NCBI GenBank assembly: GCA_951800555.1
Contig: CATOJU010000061.1
Coordinates: 1 to 6,273, forward strand
DNA: 6,273 bases
Direction of reading: 5' to 3'
From: an uncultured Rickettsiales bacterium
Lineage (GTDB): Bacteria; Pseudomonadota; Alphaproteobacteria; Rickettsiales; UBA1997
Shown here one piece after another: positions 1-5,114 of this stretch. The position numbers were made by a program, and so were the translations under genes. Each line of letters begins with the position of its first letter. Within the stretch, counting starts at the first letter, position 1. Under the pieces are notes generated by a model. It was not told where the DNA came from, ran no database searches, and saw only the letters and a list, made by a program, of their open reading frames with translations.

Positions 1-103
1 ATTTAAAATACTAAAAAGTTTACTTATTTTTTAAATATTAGTAAAAAATTTAAAAATATAAATAGGAATTATATTATATATGATTAATAAAAATTATATT
101 TCA

Positions 104-148
104 GATTAAAATTTCTTAATAAAACAATCTTGTTAAGAAATTCTAATC
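104..148. repeat. Degenerate copy of a palindromic repeat downstream of efp
   Basis: Two 16-base arms (104-119 and 133-148) are inverted copies of each other with one mismatch, separated by a 13-base loop. The same core, AGATTARAATTTCTTAATAAA on the left and AGAAATTCTAATC on the right, recurs in the intact element at 1052-1115, so the two are related copies and not chance palindromes. Here the outer GTCATTCC ends have decayed (the left flank reads TATATTTC) and the loop differs. It starts about 40 bases past the efp stop codon, so the hairpin would form in the efp transcript and could slow polymerase or protect the 3' end. It lacks a GC-rich stem and a clear U tract, so I do not call it a standard terminator. 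Confidence 0.75.
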
Positions 149-189
149 ATATAATAAAATAAATATATTAATTATTTTGATATTATATA

Positions 190-747
190 TTATTTTACTC
201 TTTCAACATAGGTACAATCTTCAGTTTTTACAACTATTTTGTCTTCATTAGAAATAAAAGGAGGAACCATAATTCTAACACCATTTTCTAAAATAGCTGG
301 TTTAAATGATGAAGCGGCAGTTTGACCTTTTACAGTTGGTTCAGTTTCTTTTATAGCACAAATAACTGTTTCTGGCAATTTTATTTCAACTATTATATGT
401 TCGCAATAGCAAACTTTAACTTCCATACCCTCTGTTAAAAATGGCGATCTTTCACCTAATAATTTTTTATCAAAAGATTCTTGTTCGTAGTTTTCAAGAT
501 TCATTAAAGCTATTGTATCACCTTCATCATATTGATATTGGTATGCAACTTCTTCTAATGCTATTTTTTCAACATCTTCACCGGCCCTAAACCTTTCATT
601 AGTTTTACTTCCTGTAAGTAAATCTTTCATTTCCAATTGAACAAATGCCCCACCTTTTCCTGGTTTTACATGTTCTTTTTTTCTTACAATCCAATATTTA
701 TTGTTGTATTTTATAACATTTCCTAAACTAACTGAATTAACGTTCAT
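190..747 (-). CDS. efp: Elongation factor P
   Basis: EF-P binds between the P and E sites of the ribosome and stimulates peptide-bond formation at consecutive prolines. The 185-residue product has the full family length. An N-terminal KOW-like domain (about 1-64) carries the loop HVKPGKGGAF with Lys31 at its tip, the position corresponding to the modified Lys34 of E. coli. Two OB-fold domains follow, the last with the family signature around 149-168 (KPAILENGVRIMVPPF). The glycine that normally ends that signature is Glu168 here, a small deviation. The protein ends in TYVERVK, as in rickettsial relatives from memory. ATG at 745-747 is preceded by AAAGGT at a suitable distance, supporting this start. 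Neither an EpmA-like modification enzyme nor any other partner is in the window. It appears to be a single-gene unit with its own promoter. Confidence 0.97.
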   Translation of the reverse strand: MNVNSVSLGNVIKYNNKYWIVRKKEHVKPGKGGAFVQLEMKDLLTGSKTNERFRAGEDVEKIALEEVAYQYQYDEGDTIALMNLENYEQESFDKKLLGERSPFLTEGMEVKVCYCEHIIVEIKLPETVICAIKETEPTVKGQTAASSFKPAILENGVRIMVPPFISNEDKIVVKTEDCTYVERVK

Positions 748-789
748 TATATTACCTTTTATATTGAGGTTATTTTTCCAATACTAATT

Positions 790-817
790 GGTATAGTCTA
801 AAAAAATAAAAAGTCAA
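790..817 (-). promoter_or_regulatory. Candidate sigma-70 promoter of efp
   Basis: Reading the minus strand, TTGACT (812-817) is followed after 16 bases by TATACC (790-795), 5/6 and 4/6 matches to the -35 and -10 consensus. Transcription would begin near 783, leaving a leader of about 36 bases before the efp ATG. A short inverted repeat, CCAAT-ACTA-ATTGG (778-791), overlaps the -10 edge and predicted start site and could be an operator or simply chance. Confidence 0.55.
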
Positions 818-1051
818 TGTTAAATGGAAAAATTTCAGTACTACCTATTATTTTTTCTAGCAACAAATTCTATCATCTTAAGCAACTCTTATATATTTTC
901 TAGTATTTTTTATTTTAATAATAGACTTCCTGCATAAAATTATTCTTATTTTCCATATATTTTTATTTGTTCTTAAATATTACTTACTTTTTATTCTTAT
1001 ATCCTTTTCTTATTATTATATTTTATTATTTTATTAATTTCCCTTTATTTA

Positions 1052-1115
1052 TGTCATTCCAGATTAGAATTTCTTAATAAACTTGTTTATTTAGAAATTC
1101 TAATCTGGAATGACA
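1052..1115. repeat. Intact 64-base palindromic repeat with GTCATTCC ends
   Basis: The left arm at 1052-1074 and the right arm at 1093-1115 are perfect 23-base inverted copies, starting TGTCATTCCAGATTAG and ending in its complement. Inside them AATAAAC (1076-1082) pairs with GTTTATT (1085-1091) across a two-base TT loop, so the whole element folds into a stem of about 30 base pairs with a single T-T mismatch. No target duplication is evident at its edges. GTCATTCC-type ends recall the short palindromic repeats scattered through Rickettsiales genomes (from memory, not searched). A decayed relative lies at 104-148. It has no coding capacity, so if mobile it would be a MITE-like non-autonomous element. 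Confidence 0.88.
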
Positions 1116-1133
1116 CTATTAACCCAATTCTAC

Positions 1134-1172
1134 AAAAAGTTACCCACCAGCTTAGCTGGTGGGTAACTTTTT
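1134..1172. terminator. Strong bidirectional rho-independent terminator-like hairpin
   Basis: An 18-base perfect inverted repeat (1134-1151 and 1155-1172) surrounds a 3-base TTA loop. The inner 13 pairs, GTTACCCACCAGC, are GC-rich and are flanked by A5 on the left and T5 on the right, so the hairpin ends in a U tract on either strand. It is by far the most GC-rich intergenic stretch apart from the tRNA. No gene reads into it closely from either side: efp is transcribed away to the left and ybaB starts 256 bases to the right on the plus strand. It may end an unrecognised small transcript, be left from a lost gene, or belong to a mobile-element end. Confidence 0.75.
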
Positions 1173-1370
1173 ATATAAATATAATTATTGTTTTACTTTT
1201 TATCTTAATTCTATTCTTATTTTTAGTTTATATGTTATAATTATTATATTAGAAAATTTTATATTTATATCAGGCCTTCTATTTTTTTATTTTTTAAGCT
1301 AAAAAGTAAAGTTGAAATTAAAATAAACAAAACATCATATATAGAAAAGTATAATTAAACAAATTTTTTA

Positions 1371-1399
1371 TTGATTTTTATTTTAATATTTTGTATTTT
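1371..1399 (+). promoter_or_regulatory. Possible promoter of the ybaB operon
   Basis: TTGATT (1371-1376) and TATTTT (1394-1399) are separated by 17 bases and lie about 30 bases before the ybaB start. In a sequence this AT-rich such matches arise often by chance, so the support is the position and the exact spacing more than the hexamers. Confidence 0.35.
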
Positions 1400-1427
1400 T
1401 TAACAAAATTAAAAATTGTAAAAAATT

Positions 1428-1739
1428 ATGATGAATATGCAACAATTAATGCAACAAGCACAAAAAATGCAAAAACAAATCACTGCTAATCAAGAAAAAA
1501 TGAAAAATACAGATTTTGAAGCTGAGGCTGGAGGTGGTTCTGTTAAAATAGTTATGAATGGCAATTATGAAACAAAAAAAATTACAATTAATAAAGATTT
1601 AATAGATCCAGAAGATAAAGAAATGTTAGAAGATTTAATTGTTGTAGCTTTTAATAATTGCAAAAATAAAATTGATGATACTAATAAAGAATCTTTGGGT
1701 GGAATGGCTGGAAATATAAATTTAAATTCATTTTTTTAA
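1428..1739 (+). CDS. ybaB: YbaB/EbfC family nucleoid-associated protein
   Basis: This family forms small dimers that bind DNA and are thought to help organise the nucleoid. The 103-residue length is typical. The N-terminal helix, rich in Met and Gln (NMQQLMQQAQKMQKQI, about 3-18), the central EAEAGGGSVKIVMNGNYE strand region (31-48), the DPEDKEMLEDLIVVAFNNC helix (60-78) and the C-terminal Gly/Met/Asn-rich tail are all characteristic. Three in-frame ATGs (1428, 1431, 1437) could start it, and no Shine-Dalgarno sequence distinguishes them; the first is used here. In many bacteria the gene follows dnaX and precedes recR; neither is here, so it is displaced. A gap of 19 bases to the lipid kinase suggests co-transcription. 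Confidence 0.95.
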   Translation: MMNMQQLMQQAQKMQKQITANQEKMKNTDFEAEAGGGSVKIVMNGNYETKKITINKDLIDPEDKEMLEDLIVVAFNNCKNKIDDTNKESLGGMAGNINLNSFF

Positions 1740-1758
1740 ATAACTGGAATAATAAATT

Positions 1759-2631
1759 ATGGAAGCAATATTAATAGTTAATCCTAAATCCGGACATTAC
1801 AATACAAAAAAAATCTTTCAATTAATTTACAAACTAAAAAGTAACAATATTAATGTTAAAGAATATAAATTGAGAGAAACTGAAAATATAAAAGATGTAA
1901 TAAATAAAATAAAATATGAAGAATACCAAATTTTATTACTTGCTTGTGGAGATGGTACTATTAATACTGCTTGCAATGCTTTATTAGATAGGGACGATTA
2001 TAATAAATTTAAAATTGGAATAATTCCTTTTGGAACTGCTAATGTATTAGCTAATGAATTAAAAACTAATAAAATTAACAATTCAATAAAAGCAATAATT
2101 AATGGAAAAACTAAAAAAGTTTGTATAGGGGAATTATATTCTAAAGGACAATTTAAAAAATATTTTATTTTAATGGCAAGTGCTGGTTTTGATTCTATGG
2201 CAGTTTACAACATAAATTTAAAAATAAAAAAATTCTTTGGTAAATTTGCTTATATTATTTCATTTTTAAAAATTTTTATTAAAAGAAATTTTAAAGAGAT
2301 AGAAACAAATATTAATGGTAAAATTTATAAAAATTTTTTAACTTGTGCTAGTATTGGCAAATATTATGGCGGAAAAATTGCTATTACAAATGGAGATATA
2401 AGTGAAAGCAATTTTAAAGTAATTATATTAAAAAAATTTAGCATATTATCAATTTTAAAGTATTTATTCGTAAAAAAATCAAAAAATATAGAAGTTATCA
2501 CTACAAACGATTTAAAAATTGAATCAAAATATGATAAATATCCTTTGCAAATCGATGGTGACTATTATTGTAATTTACCCGTAGAAATAAAAATTGTTGA
2601 TAAATATTTAAATATGTTTTATTATAGTTAA
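1759..2631 (+). CDS. Diacylglycerol kinase catalytic-domain (YegS/DagK/LCB5-like) lipid kinase
   Basis: Members of this family phosphorylate diacylglycerol or related lipids with ATP at the cytoplasmic face of the membrane; soluble bacterial ones recycle diacylglycerol to phosphatidic acid. At 290 residues it has the normal size. The nucleotide-binding fold begins with ILIVNPKSG (4-12), followed by the GGDGT-like loop, written CGDGT at 63-67, then PFGTANVLANEL (90-101). The second domain carries AGFD (142-145), YYGG (202-205) and LQIDGD (263-268). Two departures stand out: Cys replaces the first glycine of GGDGT, and the usual DGE near the end is DGD. The core Gly-Asp-Gly is retained, so activity is plausible. 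ATG at 1759 has only a weak upstream GGA. The exact substrate cannot be told from sequence; sphingosine-kinase-like or YegS-like activity on other lipids is possible. It probably forms an operon with ybaB and reads into the tRNA. Confidence 0.93.
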   Translation: MEAILIVNPKSGHYNTKKIFQLIYKLKSNNINVKEYKLRETENIKDVINKIKYEEYQILLLACGDGTINTACNALLDRDDYNKFKIGIIPFGTANVLANELKTNKINNSIKAIINGKTKKVCIGELYSKGQFKKYFILMASAGFDSMAVYNINLKIKKFFGKFAYIISFLKIFIKRNFKEIETNINGKIYKNFLTCASIGKYYGGKIAITNGDISESNFKVIILKKFSILSILKYLFVKKSKNIEVITTNDLKIESKYDKYPLQIDGDYYCNLPVEIKIVDKYLNMFYYS

Positions 2632-2641
2632 GTATAATTTA

Positions 2642-2718
2642 CAGGGTGTAGCACAGTCCGGTAGTGTAGTAGTCTGGGGGACTATTGGTCGCGGGTTCAA
2701 ATCCCGCCACTCTGACCA
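2642..2718 (+). tRNA. tRNA-Pro (anticodon GGG)
   Basis: A complete 77-base cloverleaf can be drawn. The acceptor arms CAGGGTG (2642-2648) and CACTCTG (2708-2714) pair with one G-T. The D stem is GCAC (2651-2654) with GTGT (2664-2667), enclosing a loop with GG. The anticodon stem GTAGT (2669-2673) pairs with ACTAT (2681-2685), and the 7-base loop CTGGGGG (2674-2680) has T33, anticodon GGG at 2676-2678 and G37. The T arm GCGGG/CCCGC encloses TTCAAAT, and discriminator A plus CCA (2716-2718) is encoded. It reads CCC and CCU. It begins 10 bases after the lipid kinase stop and is probably processed from that transcript, since no separate promoter is evident. Confidence 0.97.
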
Positions 2719-2724
2719 TAAAAT

Positions 2725-2931
2725 TTATTTTTTATCTTGTTTTTTATTTTGCTTTAAATAATTTTTTATTTTTTTAAGTAATTTATTTATATATTTTAAG
2801 ATTAAACTTCCAATTTTTCTTTGTAATCCACCTTTTGTAGTTGGTATACCAGTTTTTCTTGCAATTTTTTGTCTTAATGAAGTTATTCCTAATAATCTTT
2901 TCCAGGAAAAATTAAAACCATATTTTTTCAT
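2725..2931 (-). CDS. Small, highly basic protein of unknown function
   Basis: This 68-residue product is not one I can name with confidence. Seventeen Lys and four Arg against a single Asp make it strongly cationic. Its first 42 residues look constrained, with FSWKRLLGIT (8-17), an IARKTGIP turn (23-30) and TTKGGLQRKIG (31-41). I have an impression of small conserved bacterial proteins with a similar (F)SWKR..GI...GIP(T)T..G.QRKIG layout, but cannot attach a family name. The remainder is an amphipathic, Lys-rich helix and tail. No signal peptide or membrane segment is clear. The charge suggests binding to nucleic acid or ribosomes, which is inference. ATG at 2929-2931 is the only reasonable start and has no clear Shine-Dalgarno. 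It runs tail-to-tail against the tRNA, 6 bases away, with no room for a terminator. Confidence 0.7.
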   Translation of the reverse strand: MKKYGFNFSWKRLLGITSLRQKIARKTGIPTTKGGLQRKIGSLILKYINKLLKKIKNYLKQNKKQDKK

Positions 2932-3242
2932 AATATAATTTTTATTATTTTAAGAAAGTTTAGAGATGAAAAAATTAAAATCAATGTTAAAATTGCTTTT
3001 ATAAAATTAAAATATTATTTTTTTACAAAATCTATTATATTTTAAGTTTATGATTACTTTTTAACTAACTTTTTATTTTTATTCTAAAAAATGTTCTTTA
3101 TCCCCTTTAAAGTAAATTTATATCATACAAATTTTATGTTTAGATTAAACTAAAACCCCGTATATTTTTACTATATTGGGGTTATTTTTTTTTAATTAAA
3201 AAACTTTTTCAAAATTAAAATAATTATATTTTAAAAATTTAA
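2932..3242. other. Gene-free interval between the small basic gene and rpsP
   Basis: This 311-base stretch contains the terminator-like hairpin at 3154-3183 and otherwise only AT-rich spacer. A 12-codon plus-strand frame at 2966-3004 starts with ATG and encodes a basic leucine-rich peptide, but nothing beyond its start supports it. The minus-strand promoter for the small basic gene should lie between 2932 and about 3000; no convincing pair of hexamers is seen. Confidence 0.6.
3154..3193. terminator. Terminator hairpin downstream of rpsP, probably bidirectional
   Basis: AACCCC (3154-3159) pairs with GGGGTT (3178-3183); a G-T pair and a further TATA/TATA extension with a one-base bulge close a 7-base loop. 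On the minus strand this lies about 60 bases past the rpsP stop and is followed by a short T tract, fitting the end of rpsP transcription. On the plus strand the U tract is better (a run of nine T at 3185-3193), so it may also stop plus-strand read-through from the tRNA side. Confidence 0.75.
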
Positions 3243-3563
3243 TTATTTTTTACTTTTTTCTTTTTTAGGTTGTTTTTCTTTGGGAATAAACACTGGTTTA
3301 AATTTTTCAGCGCCTTTAACATTACATTTGTTGAGTATAATTGCAATTCTTTCAGTTGGAATAGCGCCTACACTTAACCAATATTCTATTCTTTCCAAAT
3401 TTAAATTTAAACGACGTTCAACATCATCTTTTAATATTGGATCATAATAACCTACTTTTTCTATAAATTTGCCATCTCTTGGAGACCTTGAATCAGCTAT
3501 AACTATATGATAGAAAGGTAAATTTCTCCTTCCAGCTCTGGCTAATCTAATTTTTACAGACAT
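3243..3563 (-). CDS. rpsP: 30S ribosomal protein S16
   Basis: S16 is a structural protein of the small ribosomal subunit that binds 16S rRNA during assembly. The start MSVKIRLARAGRRNLPFYHIV is diagnostic, followed by ADSRSPRDGKFIEKVGYYDP (23-42) and the alphaproteobacterial-style IEYWLSVGAIPTERIA stretch (59-74). The last 16 or so residues form a Lys-rich tail, common in this family. At 106 residues it is of normal size or slightly long. ATG at 3561-3563 is preceded by only a weak AAAG. In most bacteria rpsP heads an operon with rimM, trmD and rplS; here it has its own strong promoter and a terminator and stands alone, as happens in reduced genomes. Confidence 0.98.
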   Translation of the reverse strand: MSVKIRLARAGRRNLPFYHIVIADSRSPRDGKFIEKVGYYDPILKDDVERRLNLNLERIEYWLSVGAIPTERIAIILNKCNVKGAEKFKPVFIPKEKQPKKEKSKK

Positions 3564-3624
3564 ATTTTACTTTAATTTATTTATAAATTCCAAAAAAAGA
3601 GGGTTTCGGGAAAATATTAGTATA

Positions 3625-3653
3625 ATTATATATCAATATTTTTAAAATGTCAA
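3625..3653 (-). promoter_or_regulatory. Full-consensus sigma-70 promoter of rpsP
   Basis: On the minus strand TTGACA (3648-3653) and TATAAT (3625-3630) are both exact and separated by exactly 17 bases (3631-3647). Transcription should begin near 3618, giving a leader of about 55 bases. That leader contains an unusually GC-rich CCCGAAACCCTC followed by seven T (3592-3610). Its position directly in front of a ribosomal protein gene fits strong, growth-linked expression. Confidence 0.85.
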
Positions 3654-3768
3654 TAGGAAATTTTTTATTTTAATCTGATTTTATCTTTAGTATAAATAGC
3701 TAATGACATCAATTATTTACTAAAGAAGTATTTTTTTACACAAAAAATTTAAAAATGACAAAAAACTA

Positions 3769-3799
3769 TTGAAAAATAAAAATAAAAAGCTTTTATTAT
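3769..3799 (+). promoter_or_regulatory. Weak candidate promoter of lptA-lptB-xerD
   Basis: TTGAAA (3769-3774) and TATTAT (3794-3799) are 19 bases apart, slightly wide of the ideal, and lie 40-70 bases before lptA. The -10 overlaps a perfect 8-base inverted repeat, TTTTATTA-TAG-TAATAAAA (3791-3809). A promoter must lie in 3654-3838 because rpsP is divergent, but the hexamers chosen are tentative. Confidence 0.3.
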
Positions 3800-3838
3800 A
3801 GTAATAAAAACAAAATTAAAATTAATATATAATTTACA

Positions 3839-4399
3839 ATGTTTAAAAATTTTTTATTTTTATTTTTTTTAATAATATTAAATAACAGTTTATTAGCAAA
3901 TCCAATTGCTATTGACACAAAAAAACCCATAAAAATAGAAGCAGACGAAGTAAAAATTCAAAAAAACAAAAATGTTATAGATTTTATGGGAAAAGTAAAA
4001 GCAACACAAGAAAATTTAAATATTTTCTCCGATAAAATGTTAGTAAAATATCAAAAAGATAGTAAAAATAAAATTTCGATTAAAAATATTAAAGCATTTG
4101 GTAATGTAATTTTAAAAAATGAAACTTTGACAGCAAAGGGTGATAATGCTGTATATGATTTTAGTAATCAAATTATAACTTTAAAAGGCAATATTATTTT
4201 GAATGAAAAGGATGTAGTAATATTAGGAGATATTTTAACTTATGACATTATAACAAAAGAAACTAGAATGGAAAGTGAAAATAAAACAGTTATAAAAAAT
4301 AATAATACAATTGAAAAAGAAAAGGATAATAAAAATAAAAAAAGAGTTATAATTATTTTAGACAATATTAATGACTTAAAAGATAGATATGACAAATAA
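3839..4399 (+). CDS. lptA: LPS transport periplasmic protein LptA (OstA-like)
   Basis: LptA forms the periplasmic bridge that carries lipopolysaccharide from the inner-membrane LptBFGC complex to LptD in the outer membrane. The 186-residue product starts with a signal peptide (1-20, hydrophobic FLFLFFLIIL, probable cleavage after LLA). An OstA-type beta-jellyroll follows from about 30 to 145, with its repeating strands: PIKIEADEVKI, NVIDFMGKVKATQENLNIFSDKMLVKY, IKAFGNVILKNETLTAKGDNAVYD and IITLKGNIILNEKDVVILGDILTYD. After 146 there is a Lys/Asn/Glu-rich tail that lacks recognisable fold. No Shine-Dalgarno precedes ATG 3839. The stop overlaps lptB by 11 bases, implying translational coupling. 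In alphaproteobacteria lptC usually lies just upstream; here that place is taken by divergent rpsP. Assignment rests on the strand pattern plus the neighbour lptB. Confidence 0.9.
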   Translation: MFKNFLFLFFLIILNNSLLANPIAIDTKKPIKIEADEVKIQKNKNVIDFMGKVKATQENLNIFSDKMLVKYQKDSKNKISIKNIKAFGNVILKNETLTAKGDNAVYDFSNQIITLKGNIILNEKDVVILGDILTYDIITKETRMESENKTVIKNNNTIEKEKDNKNKKRVIIILDNINDLKDRYDK

Positions 4400-5114
4400 T
4401 ATTTTAAAAGTTGAACATTTACAAAAAAGTTACAAAGAAAGATTAGTTATAAAGGATATAAATTTTGAAATTAAACAGGGCGAAGTAGTAGGGTTACTTG
4501 GTCCAAATGGTGCGGGAAAAACTACATCATTCTATATGATAGTTGGATTAATAAAAAGTGATAGTGGAAAAATACTTTTAAATGGACAAAATATTACAAA
4601 ATTTCCTATGTATGAGAGAGCAAGAATGGGTATAGGATATCTGCCACAAGAGCCATCAATTTTTAGAAATATGTCAGTCAGTGATAACATATATTCTATT
4701 TTGGAAATTGTGGAAAAAAATAAAAAAGAGAGAATAAAAAAATTAAAAAATCTTTTAAAAGAATTTTCTATAACACATATAAAGAAATCTATAGGTGTTT
4801 CTTTATCTGGAGGTGAAAGGAGAAGGGTTGAAATAGCTAGGGCTTTAGCTTCTAACCCAAAATTTATACTTTTAGATGAGCCGTTTGCTGGTATAGATCC
4901 TATTGCAGTAAATGATATTATGAATATTATAAAAAAATTGAAAGAAATAGGTATAGGTGTTTTAATAACCGATCATAATGTTAGGGAGACATTGGCAATA
5001 GTTGATAGAGCTTATATTGTATATGATGGAAATATTTTAGCCTATGGCAATAAAGAGGAAATTTTAAATCATAAAAAGGTTAAAGAGGTGTATCTTGGTG
5101 AAAACTTCAAATAA
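4389..5114 (+). CDS. lptB: LPS export ABC transporter ATPase LptB
   Basis: LptB is the cytoplasmic ATPase that powers extraction of lipopolysaccharide from the inner membrane with LptF, LptG and LptC. All ABC motifs are intact in the 241-residue product: Walker A GPNGAGKTT (38-46), Q-loop LPQEPS (85-90, Gln87), signature LSGGERRR (139-146), Walker B FILLDEPFAGID (159-170, catalytic Glu164) and switch His196 in ITDHNVRET. The GPNGAGKTTSFYMIVGL, YLPQEPSIFR and LLDEPFAGIDP wording is specific to LptB as opposed to general ABC ATPases. It starts within the end of lptA and its 3' end overlaps xerD, so the three genes form a tight operon. The usual downstream rpoN is absent. Confidence 0.97.
   Translation: MTNNILKVEHLQKSYKERLVIKDINFEIKQGEVVGLLGPNGAGKTTSFYMIVGLIKSDSGKILLNGQNITKFPMYERARMGIGYLPQEPSIFRNMSVSDNIYSILEIVEKNKKERIKKLKNLLKEFSITHIKKSIGVSLSGGERRRVEIARALASNPKFILLDEPFAGIDPIAVNDIMNIIKKLKEIGIGVLITDHNVRETLAIVDRAYIVYDGNILAYGNKEEILNHKKVKEVYLGENFK

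Larger units (their letters stand above)
748..1427. other. 680-base gene-free interval between efp and ybaB
   Basis: No reading frame of credible length or composition occurs on either strand. From about 820 to 1050 the plus strand is mostly T and the minus strand mostly A, with frequent stops in all frames; it may be a decayed gene, but nothing is recognisable. The interval contains the efp promoter, the intact palindrome (1052-1115), the terminator-like hairpin (1134-1172) and a weak candidate promoter for ybaB. The divergent arrangement of efp and ybaB means that both promoters must lie here. Between 1173 and 1370 I see nothing but AT-rich spacer. Confidence 0.7.

Noticed and set aside
9..43. 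TACTAA/TTAGTA inverted repeat at the left edge
   Set aside because: Six AT-rich pairs with a 23-base loop are expected by chance here.
1052..1172. The two hairpins as part of a CRISPR array
   Set aside because: The units differ in sequence and size and there is no series of direct repeats with spacers.
1267..1300. CAGGCCTTC followed by T-rich sequence as a terminator
   Set aside because: AGGCCT is only a self-complementary six-mer with no loop; no stem can form before the T tract.
748..1427. A structured housekeeping RNA (6S, RNase P, SRP or tmRNA) in the large gap
   Set aside because: Apart from the two hairpins the interval has almost no GC pairs, and no conserved motif of these RNAs was seen.
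190..2718. A functional proline-translation cluster of efp and tRNA-Pro
   Set aside because: The genes are on opposite strands, nearly 2 kb apart, with unrelated genes between; proximity alone does not support a link.
2966..3004. 12-codon plus-strand frame beginning MKKLKSMLK with AGAG in front
   Set aside because: Too short, with no conserved neighbour or structure; start-like context is common by chance in this composition.
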